64,000 nt of DNA, taken from an uncultured Pelagibacteraceae bacterium (lineage in GTDB: Bacteria > Pseudomonadota > Alphaproteobacteria > Pelagibacterales > Pelagibacteraceae). The notes below the pieces were generated by a model, which was given only the letters and a program-made list of their open reading frames with translations, did not search any database and was not told the origin of the DNA. The stretch covers positions 62,001 through 126,000 of the forward strand of contig CACCGT010000002.1 of assembly GCA_902545635.1 (NCBI GenBank), written 5' to 3'. Of this stretch, positions 14,998-23,161 are shown piece after piece (within the stretch, counting starts at the first letter, position 1; each line of letters begins with the position of its first letter). The position numbers and the translations under genes are program-made.

Positions 14998-16386
14998 TTA
15001 TTTCCTTTTATAACTTAATATCATCTTCTTTATATTCTCAAAAGAAGTTCCTCCATAAGAAACTTTAGAATTTACAGATCTTTTTAAATCAAACACTTTC
15101 AGGACATCAGATGTTAATTCTTGTTCAATTTTATTAATCTCTTTCATTGATAATTCAGATAATTTTTTTTTATTTTTTTCAGCATAATTTATGATTTTAG
15201 CGGTTTGTAGATAAGCTTTTCTAAATGGATAATTTAATTCTCTAACCATATAATCTGCTAAATCCGTTGCAGTTATATAGCCGCTTTCTGCAAGTTCAAT
15301 CATTCTTTTTTTATTAGGAGAAAAGTTTTTGAATACATCGTTTAATATTATCAAAGAATTTTTTAATTGGTCAAAAGATGTAAAAACAATTTCTTTGTCG
15401 TCTTGTAAATCTTTAAAATAAGAGAGTGGTAATCCTTTTAATGTGGTTAACATCGAAAAAAGATTTCCAAAAACAAAACCAGTTTTGCCTCTCAAGTATT
15501 CTAGTGGATCAGGATTTTTTTTTTGAGGCATAATAGATGATCCAGTTACTATCTTATCATTTAAAGTAATTAGTTTAAATGCATCAGAGTTCCAAATTAT
15601 AAACTCTTCTGCAATTCTAGAAATATGTACAGCACATACAGAGCATGAATAAAGAAAATCAATTACAAAATCTCTATCAGAGACAGTATCAATTGAGTTT
15701 CTAGTTGGTTTTTTAAAACCTAATCTTTTTGTAGTATAAAATCTATCAATTTTAAATGAAGTACCAGTTAAAGCAGCTACGCCTAGTGGATTTTCATTGA
15801 TACTATCTAAATTGTTTTCAAATCTTTTTTTATCTCTATTAAACATTTCTAAATAAGCCATCAAATAATGAGAAAAAGAAACTGGTTGTGCATTTTTAAG
15901 ATGAGTAAAACCTGGCATAATTGTTTGAATATTTTTCTCTGCTTTTTTTAAGATATTTTTATTTATGGAGTCTATATTTTTAATAATTTCTTTATTTGCT
16001 TTTCTAAGCCAAATTTTAAAATCAGTTACAACTTGGTCGTTTCTTGATCTTGCAGTATGTATATGTCCAGCATCTTCACCGATAAGTTCAAAAAGTCTAC
16101 TTTCTATATTCATGTGAATATCTTCAAGTTTGTCGTTAAAAATAAATTTTTTTTTTACGATTTCATTTTTAATTCTATTGAGTCCCCATATAATCTTACT
16201 TTTAATTTTGAAATTAATAATTTTTTGTTTAAAGAGCATTTCAACATGTACGGTTGATGCTTCTATGTCTTCTTTATATAATCTTTTATCTATTGAAAGG
16301 GATCCACCAATTTTTTTAAATAGATTTGTTGAATTTTTTTTTATTCTAGTATTCCAAATTGGTAGATTGTTTTTATTTTTTCTCAT
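14998..16386 (-). CDS. argH: Argininosuccinate lyase
   Basis: The last enzyme of arginine synthesis, splitting argininosuccinate into arginine and fumarate. The 462 residues are typical. Key features are HTARSRNDQVVTDFK, the flexible signature loop GSSIMPQKKNPDPLEYLRGKTG with the catalytic Ser, and YLMAYLEMFNRD. It is the first gene of the run argH, lipoprotein, lysA, plsC, and is divergent from a TlpA-like gene across only 23 bases, as in other alphaproteobacteria where tlpA sits opposite argH. Confidence 0.97.
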   Translation of the reverse strand: MRKNKNNLPIWNTRIKKNSTNLFKKIGGSLSIDKRLYKEDIEASTVHVEMLFKQKIINFKIKSKIIWGLNRIKNEIVKKKFIFNDKLEDIHMNIESRLFELIGEDAGHIHTARSRNDQVVTDFKIWLRKANKEIIKNIDSINKNILKKAEKNIQTIMPGFTHLKNAQPVSFSHYLMAYLEMFNRDKKRFENNLDSINENPLGVAALTGTSFKIDRFYTTKRLGFKKPTRNSIDTVSDRDFVIDFLYSCSVCAVHISRIAEEFIIWNSDAFKLITLNDKIVTGSSIMPQKKNPDPLEYLRGKTGFVFGNLFSMLTTLKGLPLSYFKDLQDDKEIVFTSFDQLKNSLIILNDVFKNFSPNKKRMIELAESGYITATDLADYMVRELNYPFRKAYLQTAKIINYAEKNKKKLSELSMKEINKIEQELTSDVLKVFDLKRSVNSKVSYGGTSFENIKKMILSYKRK

Positions 16387-16409
16387 GATATTTAATTAAC
16401 TTAATTTAT

Positions 16410-16940
16410 ATGAAAACCATTTTTTTTAATTATCTTATAGCAATATTTTACTTAATATCATCTAGCGTCTCATATTCAATAGAACCTCCAGAAATTAAGA
16501 ATCTTTTGGTACATAAAGACAAGAAAAAAATTGAAAATATAGAGTTTATCAAATCTAAAGACCAAAAAGTAAGTTTAGATATTTATAAATCTAACCCACT
16601 TATATTAAATTTCTGGGCTACCTGGTGTACCCCTTGTAAAAAAGAAATGCCCTCTTTGGATAAGCTTAAAAATTTAAGTGAATTTAAAAATATAAATATT
16701 ATCCCAATAAATATTGGTGGAGACAAATATGAGAAATCGAAAAAATTTTTCAATGAACTTAATATAATTAATCTTGAAATATTTACAGGATCTGGCCCAG
16801 AGTTTTCACAGCTATTTAAACTTCGAGGATTACCAACAACAATACTAATTGACAGAAATGGTTTTGAAGTTGGAAGAATAGTTGGTTATATTGACTTTGA
16901 TGACCAATCTTTAATTAATTGGATATCAAAAAAATTATGA
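16410..16940 (+). CDS. TlpA-family periplasmic thioredoxin
   Basis: A 176-residue thioredoxin-fold protein. Residues 1 to about 24 form an N-terminal signal or membrane anchor (FFNYLIAIFYLISSSVSYS). The active site is in NFWATWCTPCKKEMPSLDKL, the CxxC form of the TlpA/ResA/CcmG group, and the cis-Pro region is RGLPTTILID. Such proteins reduce disulfides in the periplasm, for example for cytochrome c or copper-site maturation. No ccm genes are nearby, so the exact client is unknown. It overlaps the following esterase gene by ATGA. Confidence 0.88.
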   Translation: MKTIFFNYLIAIFYLISSSVSYSIEPPEIKNLLVHKDKKKIENIEFIKSKDQKVSLDIYKSNPLILNFWATWCTPCKKEMPSLDKLKNLSEFKNINIIPINIGGDKYEKSKKFFNELNIINLEIFTGSGPEFSQLFKLRGLPTTILIDRNGFEVGRIVGYIDFDDQSLINWISKKL

Positions 16941-17593
16941 ATTTTTCTTTAAATACAATTATTCTAAAACCTGACAATAATGAGGAAATAAAAAGTGCTA
17001 TAATTTTACTTCATGGATATGGAGGTGATGGCAAGGATATAAGTATGCTAACCTTAAATTGGAAAAGATTTTTAAAAAACACAGTTTTTCTATGTCCAGA
17101 TGCTCCAGAAAGATGTGGTATAAATCCGTCAGGCTATCAATGGTTTGATTTAAACACAGAAGATTCAGAATTTATACTTAATGAGTCTAAAAAAGCAGAA
17201 AATATTTTAATAAATTATATTTCAGAGGTTAGAAATTATTTTAATTTAGAATATTCAGAGATATGTTTATCGGGATTTAGCCAGGGATGCATGATGTCTT
17301 TGAATGTAGGTCTTACATCAGAAGAAGAATTTAGTTGTATAGTGGGTTTCTCTGGCAAAATTATAGATATGAAAGATCTTTCTTCTAGAATAAAAAATAA
17401 AACTGATATTCTAATGATTCACGGTGAAAACGACATGATTGTGCCACCCAATTGTTTACTTGAAGCTGAGGATTTCTTTATAAGAAACAAAGTTAAAATT
17501 GAAACATTAATGATAAAAAACTGTGATCATCATATACCTATAGAAGCATCTAGTGCGGCATTAAATTTTATAAAAAAAAATTTATCAAATTAA
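16937..17593 (+). CDS. Alpha/beta-hydrolase of the phospholipase/carboxylesterase family
   Basis: A 218-residue serine hydrolase. The oxyanion region is ILLHGYGGDGKD, the nucleophile elbow GFSQGC holds the catalytic Ser, DMIVPP the Asp and CDHHIP the His. This matches the Abhydrolase_2 group (YpfH/carboxylesterase 1-like) that hydrolyses small esters or thioesters; the natural substrate cannot be told. The start is placed at 16937, giving the ATGA overlap with the TlpA-like gene, rather than 18 bases upstream. Cytosolic, with no signal peptide. Confidence 0.85.
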   Translation: MNFSLNTIILKPDNNEEIKSAIILLHGYGGDGKDISMLTLNWKRFLKNTVFLCPDAPERCGINPSGYQWFDLNTEDSEFILNESKKAENILINYISEVRNYFNLEYSEICLSGFSQGCMMSLNVGLTSEEEFSCIVGFSGKIIDMKDLSSRIKNKTDILMIHGENDMIVPPNCLLEAEDFFIRNKVKIETLMIKNCDHHIPIEASSAALNFIKKNLSN

Positions 17594-17639
17594 TAAATCA
17601 TAAATATAAAATTAGTAATATTGATAAAAAATATATTTA

Positions 17640-18224
17640 ATGTATGTTTTATATATGATTGAGTTATCTGATCAAAATATCTCATTAGAAAAGTGCCCAG
17701 CATTAGTTTTAAATGCAGATTATAGACCTTTAAGCTATTATCCACTTTCATTATGGAGCTGGCAAGACTCTATAAAATCTGTTTTCTTAGATAGAGTTTC
17801 AATTGTCAGTTACTACGATAGACAAATTAGAAGTCCTTCTTTTAGTATGAAACTTCCAAGCGTAATTGCACTAAAATCATATATTCGACCTCAGTCGAAT
17901 CCGAATTTTACAAGGTTTAATGTTTTTTTAAGAGACAAATTTAGTTGTCAATATTGTGGTAGTAAAAATGAGTTAACTTTCGATCACTTACTTCCTAGAT
18001 CAAAAGGTGGAAAAACTGATTGGGATAATGTTGTAACAGCTTGCTCAGCTTGTAATGTTAAAAAAGGTGGAAGACTTATAAAAGACTCAGGTATGACGCT
18101 TAATCAGTGGCCTTTTCAACCGACAACAGAAGACCTTCATAAAAATGGAAAGAATTTCCCGCCAAATTTTTTGCATAAAAGTTGGATGGACTATTTATAC
18201 TGGGATGTTGAACTTGAACCTTAA
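17640..18224 (+). CDS. HNH endonuclease family protein
   Basis: A 194-residue protein with an N-terminal region found widely in alphaproteobacteria (VLNADYRPLSYYPLSLWSWQDSIKSVFLDRV), then an HNH nuclease core: RDKFSCQYCG, LTFDHLLPRSKGG with the catalytic His, NVVTACSACNVKKG. Two CxxC pairs should bind structural zinc. This conserved stand-alone family is a housekeeping nuclease of unclear role rather than a restriction enzyme or homing element; no mobile-element sign is near. ATG 17655 is an alternative start. Confidence 0.88.
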   Translation: MYVLYMIELSDQNISLEKCPALVLNADYRPLSYYPLSLWSWQDSIKSVFLDRVSIVSYYDRQIRSPSFSMKLPSVIALKSYIRPQSNPNFTRFNVFLRDKFSCQYCGSKNELTFDHLLPRSKGGKTDWDNVVTACSACNVKKGGRLIKDSGMTLNQWPFQPTTEDLHKNGKNFPPNFLHKSWMDYLYWDVELEP

Positions 18225-18758
18225 TTAAATTTTTTCCGAAATCTTTATAGCAACTTTGGAACCTGTTTTAATTACTTTATCCATAACTGAATAAATACCT
18301 TTTTTTGTAGCACCTTCCTCATAAGCTATATCTTTATGATCTAATTCATCTTGTCTAAATTTAATAATTTTATTTTTTAGTTCTTTCTCATCGATTTCGA
18401 TTTGATCAATTTGGTTTTTATAATGTTCATCAATTACTTCTTCAACAGACGCTGTACACAGCATAGCTGCCTTTTTACCAAGTATTGTTGAACCAAATCC
18501 AAGACCTAAACCAAGTAAATCCCATAATGGTAATAATTTTGTTGGTTTAATATTTCTTTTCTCTATTTCATTTTCAAAGAAATTTGAGTGCTCTTCCTCA
18601 TGCTTTTTCATCTCTGTTATTGTTTTTTTTAAATCCTCATCATTTATTAATGTATTTAAGGCAAGTAGTTGACCTTCATAAATTTTAATAGCACCTCTTT
18701 CACCAGCGTGATCTACTCTTATAAATTCTTCTAATTTTTTTTTATTAGTTTTTTTCAT
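18225..18758 (-). CDS. coq7: Demethoxyubiquinone hydroxylase (Coq7/UbiF-type diiron enzyme)
   Basis: A 177-residue ferritin-like diiron monooxygenase that hydroxylates demethoxyubiquinone in ubiquinone synthesis. Ligand motifs are visible as RVDHAGERGAIKIYEGQ, HEEEHSNFFE, EEVIDEHY and DELDHKD, giving the paired E...ExxH pattern. The alphaproteobacterial dsbB-coq7 pairing is present: the dsbB 3' end overlaps the coq7 start by 14 bases. It complements ubiE and ubiB in the same window. Confidence 0.95.
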   Translation of the reverse strand: MKKTNKKKLEEFIRVDHAGERGAIKIYEGQLLALNTLINDEDLKKTITEMKKHEEEHSNFFENEIEKRNIKPTKLLPLWDLLGLGLGFGSTILGKKAAMLCTASVEEVIDEHYKNQIDQIEIDEKELKNKIIKFRQDELDHKDIAYEEGATKKGIYSVMDKVIKTGSKVAIKISEKI

Positions 18759-19224
18759 GACTTAATGTTCTAATTGAAATAATAACGATTGAAATTGATA
18801 AAATGGTATTAATTGCCGCTAGTGAAACCCCTAAAATCTTAAAAGTCGCATCTTTACAATTAACTGGCATATTTTTGCCAAGAGTCTCTAGTAATTCTTT
18901 TTTATTCAACTGATCCAATGAGTTATTTGTACAACTTGATAGCTCATCAAAAAAGCTATTTTCTATTCCAAAGTGATATCCAGAAATAATAGAACTTAAT
19001 GTAAATACTATTATTAATATTATTAAAATATTATCGTTTTTATAATACTTAAATCCAATAAAGCTTACAAATATCGCAGCAAAGTAAGGAATTCTTTGGT
19101 AAATACACAACTTACATGGTTTATATTCTAGAATAAACTCTATGTATAAAGCCGAAAGAATAGAGGTCGCTGAAATAAAAAAAATAATAAAGAAAAAATT
19201 TTTTCGACTTGGAAATAAGTTCAT
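18745..19224 (-). CDS. dsbB: DsbB-like disulfide bond formation protein
   Basis: A 159-residue inner-membrane protein with four predicted helices. The first periplasmic loop carries the redox pair in YKPCKLCIYQRIPYF (CxxC after helix 1). The second loop contains single cysteines (SSCTNN and MPVNCKDA) matching the second DsbB pair. DsbB oxidises DsbA and passes electrons to quinone. It lies between yqaA (2-base gap) and coq7 (overlap). No dsbA is in the window. Confidence 0.87.
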   Translation of the reverse strand: MNLFPSRKNFFFIIFFISATSILSALYIEFILEYKPCKLCIYQRIPYFAAIFVSFIGFKYYKNDNILIILIIVFTLSSIISGYHFGIENSFFDELSSCTNNSLDQLNKKELLETLGKNMPVNCKDATFKILGVSLAAINTILSISIVIISIRTLSHEKN

Positions 19225-19226
19225 AT

Positions 19227-19835
19227 TTAATTAATAAAATTATTTAAGAATTTATAAATTAAAAAAGCAAGACCAATTAATATTATAGATAAAATAAGAG
19301 TAAATTTTAATAATTTCTTTTCTATAATCTTTTTCATTGTTGGTCCAAAATTTCCGATCAAAAAAGAGACTAAAAAAAAACGAGAACCTCTAGTTATGAG
19401 GCAAATTATGACGAAGTAAAATAAATTAAAATGAATAAATCCACTTGTAATTGTTAAAAGTTTAAAGGGAACAGGTGAAAAACCAGCAATTGCCAGTAGG
19501 GTAATCCAGGCAATAACTCCTCCTTCTGATGAGACTTTATTTTTTAAAAATGAGGCATCATCTACCCCATAAATTTCAAATATTCTTAATCCAATTTCAT
19601 TAAAAAATACATAGCCAATGAAATACCCAAGACATGCTCCTAAAAGAGATCCTAATGTCGCGATTAAAGCAATTCTTAACCACTCTTGCTTTCGAGCAAT
19701 TGTCATTGGAATTATTAGCACATCAGGTGGTATTGGAAATATAAAGCTTTCAATAAAGGATATAAATCCTAAAATAGATTTAGATCTTTTATGACCTGCA
19801 AGTTTAATAGTCTTGTTGTATAGATCTTTAAACAT
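19227..19835 (-). CDS. YqaA/DedA-like membrane protein
   Basis: A 202-residue inner-membrane protein of the SNARE-associated/DedA superfamily. Diagnostic features are SFIESFIFPIPPDVLIIPM after the first helix, GSLLGACLGYFIGY, and the amphipathic re-entrant segment AIAGFSPVPFKLLTITSG. Related DedA proteins act in lipid transport and membrane homeostasis. The Met at 19835 (MFKDLYNKTIKLAGH) matches the normal start of the alphaproteobacterial family; an upstream Met at 19886 would add 17 atypical residues and approach the divergent tRNA-Leu. Confidence 0.85.
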   Translation of the reverse strand: MFKDLYNKTIKLAGHKRSKSILGFISFIESFIFPIPPDVLIIPMTIARKQEWLRIALIATLGSLLGACLGYFIGYVFFNEIGLRIFEIYGVDDASFLKNKVSSEGGVIAWITLLAIAGFSPVPFKLLTITSGFIHFNLFYFVIICLITRGSRFFLVSFLIGNFGPTMKKIIEKKLLKFTLILSIILIGLAFLIYKFLNNFIN

Positions 19836-19892
19836 ATTTTCTTTTAATATATTAAATGATTTAATACTATTAGTTAAATTATGCAAAGATTT

Positions 19893-19976
19893 GGGCGAAT
19901 GGCGGAACTGGTAGACGCGTTGGACTCAAAATCCAATAGTAGCAATACTGTGAGAGTTCGATTCTCTCTTTGCCCA
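19893..19976 (+). tRNA. tRNA-Leu(CAA), CCA encoded
   Basis: The acceptor GGGCGAA pairs with TTTGCCC. The anticodon arm TTGGA-CTCAAAA-TCCAA gives anticodon CAA, reading UUG. A long variable arm (TAGTAGCAATACTGTGA) marks a class II tRNA, and the T-arm holds GTTCGATTC. CCA is encoded at 19977-19979. The acyl-CoA ligase ATG follows only 7 bases after CCA. Confidence 0.96.
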
Positions 19977-19986
19977 CCAGAAATTT

Positions 19987-21687
19987 ATGAATACAGAAAA
20001 AGTTAATAATCTTGTAGAATTATTTTTTGAAAACTATCAAAAACAAAATAAAAATAATAAACTTCTTATATCTTTAAAAGATCAAAATAATCAATTTACT
20101 TGGAAAGAAACTTTTCATTCTATAAAAAAAGTATCTTCTGAAATAAAAAAATATATAAAAAAAGGTGATAGATGTTTGTTAATATCTGAAAATAGGCCTG
20201 AATGGTTTATTACAGATCTTTCTATAATGTCATCAGCTGGGATAACTGTTCCAGCATATACTACTTATGCAGAACGTGATTATGAATATATTATTAATGA
20301 TTGTACACCAAAATTAATATTTGTTTCTAATCAAGAACAATTTAACAAAGTAAAAAATATAATAATTAAAAATAAATTTATAGAAAAAATATTTTCATTT
20401 GAAGAACTAGATATAGATAAAAATAAATATATTAATTTAAAAGAGTTACTTTTAAATTTAGACCATGATGATGGGCGTTTTCCTAACTTAGATTTAAAAA
20501 GAATAGATCCAGCATGTATTATTTATACCTCTGGCACACAAGGAAATCCTAAAGGAGTGATTTTAAGTCATGGTGGTATTTTAAATAATTGTGAAGGAGC
20601 TTTAGATATCTTGAAACCTTTAATTACAAATCAAACTAGATTCTTAACTTGGTTACCGCTTTCACATTCTTACGAACATACTGTACAATTTGTACAAATC
20701 AGTATTGGAGCTAAAGTATTTTATGCTGAGAGTATAGAAAAGTTAATTAAAAATATGAATGATTGCAAACCTCAATTGATGACAGCTGTTCCTCGTTTTT
20801 ATCAAAACTTATATCAAAAAATAAATGCCAATTTTAACAAAGCAACAGGGTTTAGAAAAAAATTGATCAACAATATGTTAAAACTTGGAAAGAAGAAAAT
20901 ATTAAAACAAAATTTATCATTTCTAGAAAAAATAATCGATAAATTTGTAGATAGAATTGTAAGGAAAAAAATAAAATCTCAATTTGGAGGTGAACTCAAA
21001 ACATTTGTTTCAGGTGGTGGGGCACTTGATAAAGATGTTGGAGTTTTCCTAAATGCAATAGGACTACCTACTCTACAAGGATATGGGTTAACTGAAACCT
21101 CACCAGTGGTCAGTTGTAACCCAATAAATGATATTAGAGTTGAGACTGTAGGGCCACCTTTTAAGGGTAACGATGTGAAAATAGCTGAAGATGGAGAGAT
21201 TTTAGTTAAAGGTGAAAATGTAATGTTGGGTTATTGGAATAATGAGGAAGAAACTAAAAAAGTCCTCAAAGATGGTTGGTTATACACAGGGGACATTGGA
21301 GTTTTTGAAAATGGTTATTTAAAAATCACTGATAGAAAAAAAGATATATTAATTACTCCAGGTGGAGATAATATTTCACCTGTAAAAATAGAAAATGAGT
21401 TATCCAATTCAAATTTAATTGATCAGTCAATCGTCTACGGAGATAATAAACCTTATTTAGTTGCTTTATTAGTTCTATCTGAAGAAAATTTAAATATCAC
21501 CAAAGACCAAATAGAAAAAGAAATAAATAAAATAAATCAAAACCTTTCAAAAATAGAACAAGTAAAAAAATTTTTTACAATTGACGAAAAATTTTCAATT
21601 GAAAATGGAATGCTAACTCCAACTTTAAAACTTAAAAGATATAAAATAGTTACAAAATATAAAAATCAATTTGAAAAACTTTATTAA
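19987..21687 (+). CDS. Long-chain acyl-CoA synthetase (AMP-forming), FadD15-like
   Basis: An ANL-superfamily ligase of 566 residues that activates carboxylic acids to acyl-AMP and then acyl-CoA. Core motifs are IIYTSGTQGNPKGVILSH (P-loop), GYGLTETSPVVSCN, GWLYTGDIG and the hinge KITDRKKDILITPGGDNISP. The insert between P-loop and GYGLTE, and the C terminus lacking a Gly-Lys tail, resemble the FACL/FadD15 and bubblegum type acting on long chains. It begins 7 bases after the tRNA-Leu CCA, so it may share the tRNA promoter. Confidence 0.9.
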   Translation: MNTEKVNNLVELFFENYQKQNKNNKLLISLKDQNNQFTWKETFHSIKKVSSEIKKYIKKGDRCLLISENRPEWFITDLSIMSSAGITVPAYTTYAERDYEYIINDCTPKLIFVSNQEQFNKVKNIIIKNKFIEKIFSFEELDIDKNKYINLKELLLNLDHDDGRFPNLDLKRIDPACIIYTSGTQGNPKGVILSHGGILNNCEGALDILKPLITNQTRFLTWLPLSHSYEHTVQFVQISIGAKVFYAESIEKLIKNMNDCKPQLMTAVPRFYQNLYQKINANFNKATGFRKKLINNMLKLGKKKILKQNLSFLEKIIDKFVDRIVRKKIKSQFGGELKTFVSGGGALDKDVGVFLNAIGLPTLQGYGLTETSPVVSCNPINDIRVETVGPPFKGNDVKIAEDGEILVKGENVMLGYWNNEEETKKVLKDGWLYTGDIGVFENGYLKITDRKKDILITPGGDNISPVKIENELSNSNLIDQSIVYGDNKPYLVALLVLSEENLNITKDQIEKEINKINQNLSKIEQVKKFFTIDEKFSIENGMLTPTLKLKRYKIVTKYKNQFEKLY

Positions 21688-21796
21688 AAAGTTTTGATAA
21701 AACACTTTATTAATAGCGATTTATTTAACTTTTTTAATTATTAAAAAAAAATTTAAAAAAATTTAATTTTAAAATTTTTTTCAAAAAATTATATGT

Positions 21797-21825
21797 TTGA
21801 CATAACTAAGCAAAAAAAATAAAAA
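21797..21825 (+). promoter_or_regulatory. Strong promoter of the 27-residue basic peptide gene
   Basis: TTGACA (21797-21802), 17 bases, TAAAAA (21820-21825). About 60 bases of A/T tracts directly upstream could act as an UP element. The start of transcription would be near 21832, just before a hairpin. The 189 bases between the acyl-CoA ligase and the peptide hold nothing else recognisable. Confidence 0.65.
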
Positions 21826-21834
21826 TTAGTAATT

Positions 21835-21855
21835 AACGAATCATAAAGATTCGTT
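21835..21855 (+). promoter_or_regulatory. 5'-end hairpin of the basic-peptide mRNA
   Basis: AACGAATC (21835-21842) and GATTCGTT (21848-21855) form a perfect 8-bp stem with an ATAAA loop, about 3 bases from the predicted transcription start. Hairpins at the extreme 5' end commonly protect mRNA from decay. A strong ribosome binding site GGGAG (21866-21870) follows outside the stem. Confidence 0.6.
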
Positions 21856-21876
21856 TATAAAAAAAGGGAGCTAAAG

Positions 21877-21960
21877 ATGGCTAAAAGAAGAAAAAAAGCT
21901 GCTAAAAAGAAAACTAAGAAAAAAGCTAAGAAAAAAGCTAAGAAGAAAAAAAGAAGATAG
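21877..21960 (+). CDS. 27-residue Lys/Arg/Ala-rich basic peptide
   Basis: A tiny gene with product MAKRRKKAAKKKTKKKAKKK followed by AKKKKRR: 16 Lys, 4 Arg, 5 Ala, 1 Thr. It resembles the repeat tails of histone H1-like and other nucleoid proteins, or of extended ribosomal proteins, but has no folded domain. Real expression is supported by a TTGACA promoter, a 5' hairpin, a GGGAG ribosome site 6 bases from ATG, and a strong intrinsic terminator right after the stop. Lys codons mix AAA and AAG, so it is not a simple poly-A tract. DNA or RNA binding by charge is an inference; a dual-function small RNA is the alternative. Confidence 0.75.
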   Translation: MAKRRKKAAKKKTKKKAKKKAKKKKRR

Positions 21961-21982
21961 TTTAGTATTCTTTTTAACTGAT

Positions 21983-22022
21983 AACGCTTCTCATGGCGCT
22001 TGCGTGGGAAGCGTTTTTTTTT
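21983..22022 (+). terminator. Strong intrinsic terminator of the basic-peptide gene
   Basis: A 13-bp stem (21983-21995 with 22003-22015, two G-T wobbles) encloses a 7-base loop and runs straight into nine T residues (22014-22022). This is the best canonical rho-independent terminator in the window. Its T-run overlaps the stop codon of the convergent carD gene. Confidence 0.9.
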
Positions 22023-22863
22023 ATTCTGTCAATTCTTGACTTTCTGGCTCTTCAGAAACTTGTTTTTCTTCAATTTTTTGAGTTTGTTTTTCTAAATTTC
22101 TCTTTAAAGCTTTATCAAGTTTTTTTTGTGCATCTTCTAAACTTGATCCCATTACAATCTGAAATTCAGTCAATAATCTATCATAAGCTTTTTCAAATAG
22201 CTGTCTCTCACTATATGATTGATCTATCATAATATCATCACCTTTATTCAGATCTCTAACTACTTCTGCCAAATCATAAATTTTTCCTGATGAAATTTTA
22301 GCTTCATACTCTTGAGCCCTTCTACTCCACATTGATCTCTTGATTTTGGGTTTACTCTTTAAAATACTTACACATTTATTAACTTGATTTATAGTTGCTA
22401 GTGGTCTTAAATGAGATTGTTTATTAACTGGAACCATACCATTGGCTTTATCTTTTTCAAATCTCAACACATAAGTTTCAACATCAATTCCACCGATGTT
22501 TATTTTTTTTGTTTCTGTTATCTGTCCTACGCCATGTTTAGGGTAAACAACATAGTCTTTGATTTTAAATAATCTTTTTTCTGTTTCCTGCTTTTTTACT
22601 TTTTTAATCTCTGGCTTTTGTTCATTATTTTTTGGAATCCTTAATGGATCAACTTTTACGTCAATTTTTACTTTATCTTTATGTTTATCCTTTTTTTTCT
22701 CAACTTTAATTATTTTTTTTTTATTAAATTCTTTTGATACTTTTTTAACTTTTGGGTTTTTTAAGGATTTTTTTCTTTTAGAAACTTTTACAATCTTTTT
22801 ACTTACTTTTTTTACTTTTTTTACTTTTTTTTTATTCAAGATTTTCTTTAAAATATTTTTCAT
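22021..22863 (-). CDS. carD: CarD/CdnL-family RNA polymerase-binding regulator with Lys-rich N-terminal tail
   Basis: A 280-residue protein. Residues 1 to about 96 are a low-complexity Lys-rich extension (runs such as [13 protein letters not shown]) not found in ordinary CarD (about 160-170 residues). From [18 protein letters not shown] the CarD/TRCF RNA polymerase-interaction domain begins; the helical C-terminal part has the conserved Trp in [13 protein letters not shown] and [16 protein letters not shown] Glu/Gln-rich tail ends it. CarD stabilises open promoter complexes, often at ribosomal RNA genes. The tail probably adds non-specific DNA binding (inference). The start overlaps fdxA by 32 bases. 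The fdxA-carD pairing is common in alphaproteobacteria. Confidence 0.9.
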   Translation of the reverse strand: MKNILKKILNKKKVKKVKKVSKKIVKVSKRKKSLKNPKVKKVSKEFNKKKIIKVEKKKDKHKDKVKIDVKVDPLRIPKNNEQKPEIKKVKKQETEKRLFKIKDYVVYPKHGVGQITETKKINIGGIDVETYVLRFEKDKANGMVPVNKQSHLRPLATINQVNKCVSILKSKPKIKRSMWSRRAQEYEAKISSGKIYDLAEVVRDLNKGDDIMIDQSYSERQLFEKAYDRLLTEFQIVMGSSLEDAQKKLDKALKRNLEKQTQKIEEKQVSEEPESQELTE

Positions 22864-23161
22864 ATTTATTTTCTTCGTCTTTAAATTTTTGGTGATCCAC
22901 TGGTGGATCTTTCTTTTCGCTTATGTTTGGCCATATCTCCGAATATTTTTTATTTACCTCTAGCCACTTGCCATTAGTATCATCATTATCAGATATTATG
23001 GCGTCTACTGGACATTCTGGCTCACAAACGCCACAATCTATACACTCATCGGGTTTAATTACAAGCATATTTTTTCCTTCATAAAAACAATCAACTGGAC
23101 AAACTTCAACACAATCCATCAATTTGCATTTGATGCATTTATCATTTACTAAATATGTCAT
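22832..23161 (-). CDS. fdxA: 7Fe/8Fe ferredoxin FdxA
   Basis: A small electron carrier of 109 residues. It begins [29 protein letters not shown] with the [3Fe-4S]/[4Fe-4S] cysteine pattern, followed by the second cluster motif [17 protein letters not shown]. The C-terminal portion ([15 protein letters not shown]) is the usual FdxA extension. It lies in the conserved helicase - fdxA - carD group. Its start shares ATGA with the TerB-like stop, and its 3' end overlaps carD by 32 bases. Confidence 0.95.
   Translation of the reverse strand: MTYLVNDKCIKCKLMDCVEVCPVDCFYEGKNMLVIKPDECIDCGVCEPECPVDAIISDNDDTNGKWLEVNKKYSEIWPNISEKKDPPVDHQKFKDEENKYEKYFKENLE

Noticed and set aside
17640-18224. HNH protein as homing endonuclease, restriction enzyme or mobile element
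   Set aside because: It belongs to a conserved stand-alone alphaproteobacterial family; no methylase, intron or repeat boundaries are present.
22559-22963. 134-codon Phe-rich open frame opposite carD and fdxA
   Set aside because: It is produced by reading Lys AAA/AAG codons of the CarD tail backwards as Phe/Leu; not a real membrane protein.
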